This document shows positions 53,701 to 61,684 of a stretch of 64,000 bases of DNA, in pieces; position 1 is the first letter of the stretch, and the number at the start of each line of letters is the position of its first letter. The position numbers and the translations under genes are program-made. Source of the DNA: Flavobacterium litorale (GTDB lineage: Bacteria; Bacteroidota; Bacteroidia; Flavobacteriales; Flavobacteriaceae); NCBI RefSeq assembly GCF_019613795.1, contig NZ_CP080429.1, positions 959,501 to 1,023,500 of the forward strand, given 5' to 3'. The notes beneath the pieces are model-generated. The model had not been told where the DNA came from and ran no database searches. It saw only the letters and a list, made by a program, of their open reading frames with translations.

Positions 53701-55595
53701 TGGAGGACGATGCTCGTACCACACTCAACAGTAAAATAAAAGCTTCGGGGGGTGTTTTGGCGGTGTTCCCCAACAGCAAAGAGTTCGATTATATTGTAAC
53801 AGAACTACAGCAACAACTAGAAGCCTATTTGCAGCATACCGCTTTTAGTAAAGGGTTAAATAGTAATACTAAAAATGCAGCACATTACCTTTTTGAGGAA
53901 TTAAAAAGTGATGATGCTTTTACCGTAAGCCACAAAGCGGCGCAATTAGCCGAAAGTTTCTTTAAAATGCTGGATAGCAAAGGGGCAAGCGTAGCCTTTA
54001 GGCACAATATTGATAACGCACCCGATAAACAAAGTGGCATACAACTGGCTGCGCAATGGGTAGCCTCGTACCTTGTAGAAACAGCGCAGGAGCAATACGA
54101 AGATTATTTATACGAAATTACTGCCCTGCTACTATACAGGCACGAATCGGCAGAGAATATAGTAGCCATAGAACCCGACGAGGTTATAACGGGGCTTGCA
54201 GGGGCGCACCCTACGGTAACTAATGGTACGTACAACTTCCATTACCATACGTTTACCCGTTTACTAAGCCATTATTACGATAACGAAGTACCTGCCTTTA
54301 ACCGTTTTAGAGAGGCGCGCCATACCCTGACAGTTACCTTAAAAGAGCAATTACGCTTAAACGAATTTATGCCCAAAGTACTAACCTCGTTTGTGCGTAA
54401 TAAACTGATAGACCAAGTGTATTTGCCCCTATTTGGGGACAACCTTGCCAAACAATTGGGTAGCGCAGGCGAAAACCGCCGTACCGACCGCTCTGGGATG
54501 CTGTTATTGGTATCGCCACCAGGGTATGGTAAAACGACCTTAATGGAGTATTTGGCGAACCGATTGGGGCTAGTATTCATGAAAATAAACGGACCTGCTA
54601 TTGGGCACGATATTACTTCGGTAGATCCTGCTTCGGCAACCAATACCGCAGCCCGCGAAGAACTGAAAAAACTCAACCTAGCCCTCGAAATGGGGAATAA
54701 CGTAATGTTGTATCTGGACGATATCCAACATTGTAGTCCTGAGTTTTTACAGAAATTTATTTCGCTTGCCGATGGTACCCGTAAAATAGAGGGGGTATAT
54801 AACGGGCAACCCAAAACGTACGACATGAAATCGAAAAAGTTTTGTGTTATTATGGCGGGTAACCCGTATACCGAAACAGGCGAGAAGTTTGCCATACCCG
54901 ATATGCTTGCCAACCGTGCCGATATTTATAACTTGGGTGATGTAATAGGCAGTACTAGCGAATTGTTTGAACTGAGCCTTATCGAGAATGCATTAACATC
55001 TAACCCCATACTGGCAGGTATTATGGCTAAAAATAGCGATGATTTGTACCCGTTAATCAAAATGGCAACCACAGGGCAACGCGATGGTTTTGAGCTAAAA
55101 GGTAATCACAGCAAGCAGGAGATAGAAACTTATATTTCGTTGCTGGATAAGGTACTAAAAGTACGTGATGTAGTGCTAAAAGCCAATGCAGCTTACATTG
55201 CTTCTGCGGCGATGGAAGATGCCTACCGTACCGAGCCATCATTTAAATTGCAGGGTTCGTACCGTGATATGAACAAATTGGTGGCTAAAATAGTACCTGT
55301 TATGAATGATGATGAGATAGATACACTATTACTATCGCATTACCGTAACGAAACCCAAACCCTTACCAGTGCTGCCGAAGCCAACCTATTAAAGTATAAA
55401 GAAATGACCGAGCAGCTCTCGGAAGAAGAAAACCAGCGTTGGCAAACTATAAAAGAAACTTTTGTAAAGAATAACAAGTTAAAAGGCTTTGGTAACCAAA
55501 ACGAAATGGCGCAAATGCTTTCGCAGATTATGGAATTTACCGACCATATTGAGGGCATAAAAGATATCCTACGAAAAGGATTAGAAACAAAGTAA
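50742..55595 (+). CDS. Giant AAA+ protein of the 'DNA repair ATPase' type
   Basis: This 1617-residue protein matches the family annotated as DNA repair ATPase. Residues 1-450 are mostly beta-rich with no known catalytic motif. A long helical/coiled-coil region spans about 470-860. A middle region of unknown fold follows. One AAA+ module lies near residues 1240-1480, with Walker A SPPGYGKTTLMEYL (about 1257), Walker B MLYLDDIQHC and a sensor-1-like VIMAGNP. The DNA-repair name rests on weak evidence. Its place at the end of the PspA-NfeD-flotillin operon suggests a membrane-associated remodeller instead. It ends 5 nt before a strong terminator. Confidence 0.85.
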   Translation: MSTLEGGTYEIIQARLATQKNDLLERLQQLNQARKEVFGSIETKLIANNRIITQNNCIPADIVSVNDKCILGYNVHFGLRTDIKAEDVFSIYAYEDGDFREESLDYINDETFQTDFFNLYKYYRDTSFRKFFIAGNYLHMVFQISDRISDIKTFKWLIKEDSLTYIDNRSDHEYKFPKQHDFRWQETTRDMQKYGEHPHVSILDKVFVETVGGTLTIKIEDNTDTGKGIYDEEVIHADQTLDDGNFQYADLGNIIALRIQPFQEDPRYFIYNHKLQEVCKIDSLETSAILLPDDHGVIFSNGYYLQTGEYKIFESSLENLFFQKRITSPNGEDFMYVFYEETHGQYVLMSYNLITREVMTPIICNGFTVLKNGALTYFRAEDAASKSHLVQIWQTPFVKADSMPSEHKDSYIYKIGNKDIVKAMADCQAIVTLLNKEDDYDGLYVDLNRLSQNVLDAYYWITNTETFALNVPLSAIKSTANAAIDEFEKVVQLRQNAKKITEEVQQKAESLFIQIKSSPLDDIDVFVADLAGLRTLRGEVISLKEVRYIDHDFITELEAEIVAQTESISQNCVQFLMNDKALAPYHARVAKKQEAIADITTVTEGKKLQDEVNTITGDLEMLIDIVSNLNIEDTSKSTHIINTISLIFATLNRVKADIKNKISSLGSKEAKADFAAQIKLIDQSIVNALDRATTPEKAEELLNKISVQLEDVEARFADYEEFTGAIIEKREEVYNAFDAKRSSLVEARNKKAVAIESASSRILKNVASKALTFKSAEEINGYFASDLMIAKLRDLVQQLIDLDDTGKAEAIETALKSAREDALRKLKDKQELYEDGENIIRFGKHKFAVNKQPLDLTIVYKNGTLNYHLTGTDFYQELEDETMLSSKKYWSQELVSENDAVYRAAFLAYKIFRNNTPNALFEMTDENLEKLVAEETSKNYTEGYTKGVHDADAFKLLKTLVAKHHNLGLLRYEPTTRAFAQFFWYGLEDDARTTLNSKIKASGGVLAVFPNSKEFDYIVTELQQQLEAYLQHTAFSKGLNSNTKNAAHYLFEELKSDDAFTVSHKAAQLAESFFKMLDSKGASVAFRHNIDNAPDKQSGIQLAAQWVASYLVETAQEQYEDYLYEITALLLYRHESAENIVAIEPDEVITGLAGAHPTVTNGTYNFHYHTFTRLLSHYYDNEVPAFNRFREARHTLTVTLKEQLRLNEFMPKVLTSFVRNKLIDQVYLPLFGDNLAKQLGSAGENRRTDRSGMLLLVSPPGYGKTTLMEYLANRLGLVFMKINGPAIGHDITSVDPASATNTAAREELKKLNLALEMGNNVMLYLDDIQHCSPEFLQKFISLADGTRKIEGVYNGQPKTYDMKSKKFCVIMAGNPYTETGEKFAIPDMLANRADIYNLGDVIGSTSELFELSLIENALTSNPILAGIMAKNSDDLYPLIKMATTGQRDGFELKGNHSKQEIETYISLLDKVLKVRDVVLKANAAYIASAAMEDAYRTEPSFKLQGSYRDMNKLVAKIVPVMNDDEIDTLLLSHYRNETQTLTSAAEANLLKYKEMTEQLSEEENQRWQTIKETFVKNNKLKGFGNQNEMAQMLSQIMEFTDHIEGIKDILRKGLETK

Positions 55596-55600
55596 ACTAA

Positions 55601-55640
55601 AAACACCTGCAAGGTTTTTAAAACCTTGCAGGTGTTTTTT
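55601..55640. terminator. Strong bidirectional terminator ending the PspA-flotillin operon
   Basis: AAACACCTGCAAGGTTTT and its perfect reverse complement form an 18-bp stem with T and A runs outside. It serves the giant AAA+ gene and the convergent glycine-zipper gene. Confidence 0.9.
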
Positions 55641-55674
55641 TGTATAAATACTTCTTTCGCTACTCTATATTACT

Positions 55675-56139
55675 TTATATAACATTGCCCTGTTTTTTAG
55701 CTTCTGCATCTTTTTTGGCACCGTAAGCTATTCCGAGTGCAATACCCATTCCCATTCCAATAGATATTCCTAGGCTTATCCCTATAGTTGGGTTAATTGC
55801 TATACCAATAGGCATTCCTATTGCTATACCTAAACTTATCCCCAAACTCATTCCTATGGCGGTATAATATTTTTCGGTAGTAAAAGAAAATTCGTTTTTT
55901 AAGAATGTCTTAAATTCAGTAAGTTTTTTACTGTAGTACTTTTTTCTGTTTTCCGTTGGCATATCCAAATGCAGCGAAGTAAGCTTTTCCTCTATTTGTT
56001 GGAGCTGCTCTTTGGTTAGCTCCTTTTCTTTTAAGGAAATTAGTATCCCTGTAAAAGAACTGTAAACTTTTTTCTCCGTTTTATTCGTTGTCTGTAATGA
56101 TAAGTTATCTAATAATTCGGTAGCCTCGTTTAAACGCAT
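55675..56139 (-). CDS. Glycine-zipper protein of unknown function
   Basis: I recognise no named family. The N-terminal 90 residues are charged and helical. Residues 92-145 consist of a repeating G-x-x-(I/L)-G pattern (GMSLGISLGIAIGMPIGIA and onward), a glycine-zipper membrane segment seven or more turns long. The C-terminus is lysine-rich. Such zippers pack helices tightly in membranes or form pores. The gene lies opposite the end of the PspA-flotillin operon, but nothing ties it to that system. Confidence 0.75.
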   Translation of the reverse strand: MRLNEATELLDNLSLQTTNKTEKKVYSSFTGILISLKEKELTKEQLQQIEEKLTSLHLDMPTENRKKYYSKKLTEFKTFLKNEFSFTTEKYYTAIGMSLGISLGIAIGMPIGIAINPTIGISLGISIGMGMGIALGIAYGAKKDAEAKKQGNVI

Positions 56140-56186
56140 GTGTTTTTATTTTATACGTCGTTACTAGGAGCATTTTGTTACATTTT

Positions 56187-57089
56187 CTAAAAATATACCT
56201 CCTTTGCCACTCGGTACGTATTGGCATGCGCTTCTATAATAATTTTTATATCGGGGCTATAACCACCGCCCATACTGCACTGTACGGGTATGCCCAGTTT
56301 TTGGCATAGGTTCAATACAAAAGTGTCACGCTCTTTACAGCCTTCTACACTACAACCGAGTTTGCCCAATTTATCGGATGCTAAAATATCTACACCGCTC
56401 AGGTAAAAAATAAAGTCGGGTTTATGGTTGTCAATCAATTTTGGCAATGTTTCTTCTAAGATGGTTAGGTACTCATCATCACCTGTATTATCTCCCAGAG
56501 CAATATCCAAATCAGACGTTTCTTTCTTAAAAGGGTAGTTGGTTTTACCGTGCATACTAAAGGTAAATACAGCATCATTATTTGCAAAAATTTCGGCAGT
56601 ACCATTCCCCTGGTGCACGTCGAGGTCTACAATTAGTATGCGTTTCGCTTTTTTGTTTTGCAGTAGGTAGTGTGCTGCTGTAGCTTGGTCGTTTAATAAG
56701 CAAAAAGCCTCACCATGGGTACTATAGGCATGGTGCGTGCCACCTGCAATATTAAAGGCAATACCTTTTTGCAAGGCTTGTTCGCATCCCCAAATGGTGC
56801 CTTGCGCAATGCGCAATTCACGCTCTACCAACTCCGCCGAAAGCGGAAAGCCTATTTTACGTGCCGCTCGCGCATCTAATGTAAGGTTAAGTAAATCATC
56901 TACGTACACTGTTTGGTGCACGCCCAGTATGTATTGCATATCGGGCATATTGGGTGCATAAAACGCCTTTTCAGTTATCGTGCCCTCGTGTATAAGTTGT
57001 TGGGGTAGCAACTCGTATTTTAACATCGGAAAACGATGCCCTTCGGGTAACGGGTGTTTGTATATCGGGTGAAAAGCAATGGGAAGCAT
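56187..57089 (-). CDS. Histone deacetylase-family (acetoin utilisation-like) protein
   Basis: The 300-residue arginase/deacetylase-fold enzyme has zinc-site residues in DLDVHQGNGTAEIF and the active-site histidines in GGTHHAYSTHGEAFCLLND. The tyrosine-containing end (QCSMGGGYSPDI) is normal, although the catalytic tyrosine position is only approximate by eye. Bacterial members remove acetyl groups from proteins or small amines such as polyamines. It stands alone, with no acu genes nearby. Confidence 0.92.
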   Translation of the reverse strand: MLPIAFHPIYKHPLPEGHRFPMLKYELLPQQLIHEGTITEKAFYAPNMPDMQYILGVHQTVYVDDLLNLTLDARAARKIGFPLSAELVERELRIAQGTIWGCEQALQKGIAFNIAGGTHHAYSTHGEAFCLLNDQATAAHYLLQNKKAKRILIVDLDVHQGNGTAEIFANNDAVFTFSMHGKTNYPFKKETSDLDIALGDNTGDDEYLTILEETLPKLIDNHKPDFIFYLSGVDILASDKLGKLGCSVEGCKERDTFVLNLCQKLGIPVQCSMGGGYSPDIKIIIEAHANTYRVAKEVYF

Positions 57090-57131
57090 TCTTAGTAAAC
57101 TTTGTACAAAGATACGCTTCCCGTATCATGT

Positions 57132-57563
57132 TTAACTGTTACTGCTTTTATTTTTGGGCTTATCAAACAAAACGTAATCCAAACTCCATTTTCCTGCTCC
57201 CATAGTAAAGTACAGAAAGAATAGTAGTATGAATAACGAAAAGATACCCCCATTTAAAAGATTCATGTTTGCCATATCCCATAGTAATACACCCATAACA
57301 AAAGTTAGTGGTGGAGTAACCAAGCGGGTAAACAACCCCAGTGCTAAAAATATTCCTCCAACTAACTCAATTATTTTGGCTAAATAAATCATAAATACTG
57401 GGGCAGGAAAACCCATTTTTTCTACATAAAGAGAATATTCAATCATAATATCGTCCCGAAAAATTTCCATACCAAACTTTGCCATTATTATCCCTGTTAA
57501 AATTCTAACAAGGTCAAATCCGTAGCTCCAAAGTGGTTGTGTGCTAAATACTTTTGCTTTCAT
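57132..57563 (-). CDS. DoxX-family membrane protein
   Basis: The 143-residue protein has four hydrophobic helices and the DoxX pattern RILTGIIMAKFGMEIF, YLAKIIELVGGIFLALGLFTRL. Members are quinol-oxidase-associated or redox/membrane-integrity proteins of mostly unknown activity. It is divergent from a winged-helix regulator gene, from which it may be regulated; that is inference from position. Confidence 0.87.
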   Translation of the reverse strand: MKAKVFSTQPLWSYGFDLVRILTGIIMAKFGMEIFRDDIMIEYSLYVEKMGFPAPVFMIYLAKIIELVGGIFLALGLFTRLVTPPLTFVMGVLLWDMANMNLLNGGIFSLFILLFFLYFTMGAGKWSLDYVLFDKPKNKSSNS

Positions 57564-57609
57564 AATCGTTCTATTTTAATTATACCACAAAACTAAATGG
57601 GTTAGTTGC

Positions 57610-57617
57610 TAACTTTG
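57610..57617 (+). promoter_or_regulatory. -7 element upstream of membrane winged-helix gene
   Basis: TAACTTTG matches TAnnTTTG and lies 64 nt before ATG 57681, which supports that start over an ATG-less upstream extension beginning at 57606. Confidence 0.35.
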
Positions 57618-57680
57618 GTAAAAGCCCGTAAATCAAATGTAAACAAATGTAAAAAGTGCATTTTGGGCATTATAAAAAGG

Positions 57681-58553
57681 ATGAAATTGCTATTTTTAAC
57701 CATGATTAAATTTGTATGTACTCTTATAGTTTTATGTACGTTTTGTACGCCTGCTTTTTCAGGTACTTTTTTATTTGATGATGGTGTTGAAAAAGACCAA
57801 CAGCATATTGCGCTCCGTAAAGTGGGGCACGAATTATTGTTAAATGCCAACGATGCTACCTCTAGGGTTTTGCCGATACAACAGGTTGACGGAAGTACGT
57901 ACGAAATTCATTTTGAGCACCCTTTTGCGTTGCACCCTGATGCACTTATTGAAATTATAGCCAACGAAGAAAAGAAAGGGTACATCCCCCAAAACTATAT
58001 TGTACAAGTGTACGACGTAGCTACCAATACGGTACAATATGCTTATAGTATGCCTACAGCAGAAGCCGATGCTGTACCCTGTTTGGGGCGTGCGTTACCG
58101 AAGGACAACTACTATATTACCATACAATTTATAGAAACAAACAATGTAATATGGTATGCAGCAGGAGTTATACCTTTGTTTGTATTGTTTGGTTGGCACC
58201 AACTACGCACTACTAAAAAGAAAGCCAAAGCTCCTGTTGCGGTACAGCCTCATGTTCCTGTGATGATAGGAGCTTGCAAATACTTTCCAGATCTACAAAA
58301 ACTAGAGGTAAAAAATACCGTACAGAGCCTTACAGCCAAAGAAGCCAAAGTACTCAACATATTTGCCACCAATGTCAATACAGAGGTTACCCGCGAACGC
58401 ATCCAGAAAGAAGTTTGGGAAGATGAAGGGGTAATAGTAGGGCGTAGCTTGGATATGTTTATCTCTAAACTGCGTAAAAAATTTAAAGACGAACCTGCTA
58501 TACAAATAGTAAGCATTCATGGTAAAGGCTATAAACTTATTGCCGAAGCGTAG
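57681..58553 (+). CDS. Membrane-bound winged-helix regulator (reverse ToxR layout)
   Basis: The N-terminus carries a signal or anchor helix (MKLLFLTMIKFVCTLIVLC...), then a periplasmic domain of about 140 residues, a transmembrane helix (IWYAAGVIPLFVLFGWH), and a C-terminal OmpR-type winged helix (QSLTAKEAKVLNIFA, GRSLDMFISKLRKKF). It thus senses outside and binds DNA inside without a kinase, in reverse order to ToxR. I chose ATG 57681; the frame stays open upstream to 57606 but a -7 element lies there. It is divergent from the DoxX gene. Confidence 0.85.
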   Translation: MKLLFLTMIKFVCTLIVLCTFCTPAFSGTFLFDDGVEKDQQHIALRKVGHELLLNANDATSRVLPIQQVDGSTYEIHFEHPFALHPDALIEIIANEEKKGYIPQNYIVQVYDVATNTVQYAYSMPTAEADAVPCLGRALPKDNYYITIQFIETNNVIWYAAGVIPLFVLFGWHQLRTTKKKAKAPVAVQPHVPVMIGACKYFPDLQKLEVKNTVQSLTAKEAKVLNIFATNVNTEVTRERIQKEVWEDEGVIVGRSLDMFISKLRKKFKDEPAIQIVSIHGKGYKLIAEA

Positions 58554-58554
58554 T

Positions 58555-59709
58555 TTATTTACCTACCAATACACTTACAGCATTACCACCAAAACCAACC
58601 GCATTTACGAGTACTTTTTTTATTGGTTTTTGGTTTTTCTGACTAGGAATAAAAGGTATACCAATAAACGTATTGTGCTGTATCATCATCAGTGCCAATT
58701 CGAGGCTAAGCAAGCCCGAAGCACCAAAAGTATGCCCCGTTTTCCACTTGTTGGTGGTAAGTAAAGGCAGGCTTTCGCCGAAAATTGACTGAACAGCGTT
58801 GTATTCTGATAAATCGCCCTTTACGGTACCGGGAGCGTGCATTACTATAGCATCAACTTCGTTTAAGGGAGTGTTGCGCAACGCCATTTGCATGGATTTT
58901 TGCAAACATACTGCATTTGCCGAAATGGAAACACTATGCTTTAATTCCTCTGTAGCATAACCAATACCCTCAATATAACCCAACGCATTTGTTTTACGAC
59001 CAACCTCCAAACACGCAGAGGCTGCACCCTCGCCCAATACCATAGTGTTGGTTTTTTTATTGAGGTCTAAGGCACGACAGGGATATTCCGATTCGTTAGA
59101 GGCATATATTTTCATCGCTTTCATTTGGGCTATGGTAAAAGGGGTAAGCGGTGCCTCGCTGCCACCCACTAAAAATTTCGACGTCATACCCGATTGTAAC
59201 CACGCCACCCCATTAAGCAAAGCATGCAATGCTGTAGAGCACGTTATGGAGTGCGAAATATCGGGACCTGTAGTTTTTAAATCTTGTGCCACCCACGAAG
59301 CGATATTGCCTAGTGTAGTAGCAGGCGACGCTTGTGTAGCCGTTAATCCTGTTTTTAGGAATTCTTGATGGTATTGTTCAAATAATGCTGTTGCCCCACG
59401 AGATGAACCTATATTTACGCCAAAATCGTCGCCCTGTTGCCATCCTGCATTTTGTACTGCTTCGCGCGAAGCTAAAAGCGCATACAATACCGAATTATCA
59501 AGATTAAGGTACTTATTTTCGGAAGCCCTTAATGCAGCTACTTTTTGCTGTAACGTATCGTGTAGGGGTGCGCCCAATGCCTGCGTACCGTTACAATCCA
59601 TAGGTTGGATTAACGATGTTGTGTTGCAGTAGTTTTCCCAGATGGTTTCAGGGGTATCGCCCAACGCGGAAAACGAACGAAGCGAGGTTATGGCTATGGG
59701 TGGTAACAA
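58555..59709 (-). CDS. Beta-ketoacyl synthase family protein (biotin cluster)
   Basis: The 384-residue thiolase-fold enzyme keeps the condensing triad: C157 (TCSTALHALLNG), H291 (MHAPGTVKGD) and H326 (GHTFGASGL). The start is TTG 59709; no ATG occurs between it and an upstream in-frame TAG. It follows bioA on the same strand by 59 nt, so it probably supplies a step of pimeloyl-chain synthesis for biotin. It is not FabB/FabF, which would be longer and better conserved. A hairpin repeat sits 4 nt upstream of the start. Confidence 0.88.
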   Translation of the reverse strand: MLPPIAITSLRSFSALGDTPETIWENYCNTTSLIQPMDCNGTQALGAPLHDTLQQKVAALRASENKYLNLDNSVLYALLASREAVQNAGWQQGDDFGVNIGSSRGATALFEQYHQEFLKTGLTATQASPATTLGNIASWVAQDLKTTGPDISHSITCSTALHALLNGVAWLQSGMTSKFLVGGSEAPLTPFTIAQMKAMKIYASNESEYPCRALDLNKKTNTMVLGEGAASACLEVGRKTNALGYIEGIGYATEELKHSVSISANAVCLQKSMQMALRNTPLNEVDAIVMHAPGTVKGDLSEYNAVQSIFGESLPLLTTNKWKTGHTFGASGLLSLELALMMIQHNTFIGIPFIPSQKNQKPIKKVLVNAVGFGGNAVSVLVGK

Positions 59710-59712
59710 TAG

Positions 59713-59727
59713 TGCGGTTTTTCCGCA
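59713..59727. repeat. Hairpin repeat TGCGGAAAAACCGCA, copy 3 (reversed)
   Basis: On the minus strand this is identical to the 15-bp cores at 40164 and 40981. It lies 4 nt upstream of the ketoacyl synthase TTG start, where it could affect translation. Confidence 0.65.
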
Positions 59728-59768
59728 AAAATACTGTAAAACCTCAAACTACCGAAACCTATAGCCTT

Positions 59769-61061
59769 TTAATGTACTTCTTCTATTGCGGATGCTATTG
59801 TTTCGTAAATTTCAGATAACAACTCGTCGCTAATAATATACGGAGGTAGTATGTAAATAATGTTACCTACAGGGCGCAGTATTACCCCTTTATCAATAAA
59901 ATAATTATATAGCTTGTTACGTAGTCCGCCGTAGTAGCTTTCTTTACTTTCCGTTTTTAATTCGAGGGCAAATATTACTCCCAGCACCCGAGTTGTTTTT
60001 ATACGTGGATGTTGTGCTATTTTTGCCTGAAAAGCCAAGTGCTGTTGGTTAATACGCTGTATGTTAGCTTGCATTTCGGGTTGTTGTAATAGCTGTATGC
60101 TTGCTAATGCTGCTGCACAACCTGTTGGGTTGGCGGTAAAGGTATGCCCATGAAAGAGGGCTTTGTTTACATCGTCATCATAAAAACCATCAAATAATTC
60201 TTGTGTAAATGTGGTTATTGCCATAGGGATTGTACCGCCTGTTAGTGCTTTGGAGAGGCACATCATATCGGGTTGTGCAGTAAGGTAATCGCAAGCAAAG
60301 TTTTTACCACTTTTACCAAATCCTGTCATAACCTCGTCGGCTACCGTAAAAATATTATTGTCTTTACAAGTACTTATTAAGGTATCTAACGCTTCAGGAG
60401 CATACATTACCATACCTGCTGCACCTTGCACTAAGGGTTCGAATATAAAGGCAGCGTAATCGTTTGTTTTGGTAAGTTCTTTTAAGGCATCAAGGCTAGC
60501 TTCTTCTTGCCCTGCTACAGGCACGGGAATACGGGTAACCTCTATAAGCGAACCGCTAAAGGCTTCGGTAAAAAACGATATACCGCTGGCAGCCATAGCG
60601 GCAAAAGTATCGCCATGAAAAGCATTTTCAAAAGCAATAATTTTAGTGCGTTTTTTGCCCTTGTTGTAATAGTATTGCAAGGCTACTTTTAGGGCAATTT
60701 CTACCGCCGTAGAACCATTATCTGAAAAGAAAAATTTTTGCTGATTGCTGGGTAGTATTTCTTTGAGTTTTTCGGCTACCTGTATAGCAGGTTCGTGTGT
60801 AAAACCGCCAAACAATACGTGCTCTAATGTAGTGAGTTGTTTATATATGGCATCGGCTATAAACTTGTTGCTGTGCCCAAAGGGGTTTACCCACCACGAG
60901 GCTATGGCATCTATGTACTGCTTGCCTTTATCGTCCCACAGCAATGCGCCTTCGCCACGTTGTATGGCAATGTGTGGGGCTGCTGTTTTGTGCTGTGTGT
61001 ACGGGTGCCAAAGGTAGTGGGCATCGCGAGCTGCAAGGTCGTTATTTTGAGTTGTATTCAT
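59769..61061 (-). CDS. bioA: Adenosylmethionine-8-amino-7-oxononanoate aminotransferase
   Basis: BioA makes 7,8-diaminopelargonate using S-adenosylmethionine as amino donor and PLP. The N-terminal HYLWHPYTQ block is diagnostic of BioA, and the PLP lysine lies in MCLSKALTGGTIPMA. The 430-residue length is normal. It lies 2 nt after bioD on the same strand and begins the pair with the ketoacyl synthase gene behind it. Confidence 0.96.
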   Translation of the reverse strand: MNTTQNNDLAARDAHYLWHPYTQHKTAAPHIAIQRGEGALLWDDKGKQYIDAIASWWVNPFGHSNKFIADAIYKQLTTLEHVLFGGFTHEPAIQVAEKLKEILPSNQQKFFFSDNGSTAVEIALKVALQYYYNKGKKRTKIIAFENAFHGDTFAAMAASGISFFTEAFSGSLIEVTRIPVPVAGQEEASLDALKELTKTNDYAAFIFEPLVQGAAGMVMYAPEALDTLISTCKDNNIFTVADEVMTGFGKSGKNFACDYLTAQPDMMCLSKALTGGTIPMAITTFTQELFDGFYDDDVNKALFHGHTFTANPTGCAAALASIQLLQQPEMQANIQRINQQHLAFQAKIAQHPRIKTTRVLGVIFALELKTESKESYYGGLRNKLYNYFIDKGVILRPVGNIIYILPPYIISDELLSEIYETIASAIEEVH

Positions 61062-61063
61062 TA

Positions 61064-61684
61064 CTATTCTAGGGCTTGTAGTTGTGCTTTAAACTGATTG
61101 GCGTAGTCACGAATAACCGTAGCGTCGAAAAAAGGTTCATCCTCTATTCTGCCGAGTAATTTTACACCTGTTTTTTTTAGAATAATTTCTTCGGTAGGCT
61201 TGTATTCATCACCGTTAAAAATAATACCCGCAATAGCAATGTTTCGTTGCTGCAAGGCTTCAATAGTAAGTAGTGTATGGTTTATGCTGCCCAAATAATG
61301 GCGCGATACTACAATAACTTTATAATCGGGTTGTAGTAGGTCGGCAATAGTATCGTTATCGTTTAACGGTACCAGCAAACCACCTGCACCCTCTATAACC
61401 AAGTGGTTTTTGGTTTTGGGCTCTTTTATTTTTTTGATGTCGATGGTAACATCGTCTATAGCGGCTGCCATATGCGGGCTTGCAGGGGTAGTGAGCGCAT
61501 AACTGTTGTTGTGAAACACCGTTTTACTATTAGATACGTATTGTTTTACCTTGTGGGTGTCAGAATTATCAAGGTCGCCCGCTTGTACAGGTTTCCAGTA
61601 ATCGGCTTTTAAGGCTTCGGTAACAATGGCCGATGCTACTGTTTTACCTACATCGGTACCTATGCCTGTTATAAATAGTTTCAT
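61064..61684 (-). CDS. bioD: Dethiobiotin synthetase
   Basis: BioD closes the ureido ring of dethiobiotin with ATP and CO2. The P-loop is GIGTDVGKTVAS near residue 7, with the KPVQAG and EGAGGLLVPL blocks of the family. The 206-residue length is typical. Its start overlaps the stop of the DUF2007 gene as ATGA, and bioA follows 2 nt later. Confidence 0.96.
   Translation of the reverse strand: MKLFITGIGTDVGKTVASAIVTEALKADYWKPVQAGDLDNSDTHKVKQYVSNSKTVFHNNSYALTTPASPHMAAAIDDVTIDIKKIKEPKTKNHLVIEGAGGLLVPLNDNDTIADLLQPDYKVIVVSRHYLGSINHTLLTIEALQQRNIAIAGIIFNGDEYKPTEEIILKKTGVKLLGRIEDEPFFDATVIRDYANQFKAQLQALE

Noticed and set aside
54275..54913. Minus-strand open frame of 212 residues inside the giant AAA+ gene
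   Set aside because: It is antisense to the AAA+ module, whose motifs are intact on the plus strand; no family resemblance.
60430..60450. tRNA-like TTCGAAT motif
   Set aside because: It lies within the bioA coding frame and no cloverleaf can be drawn around it.
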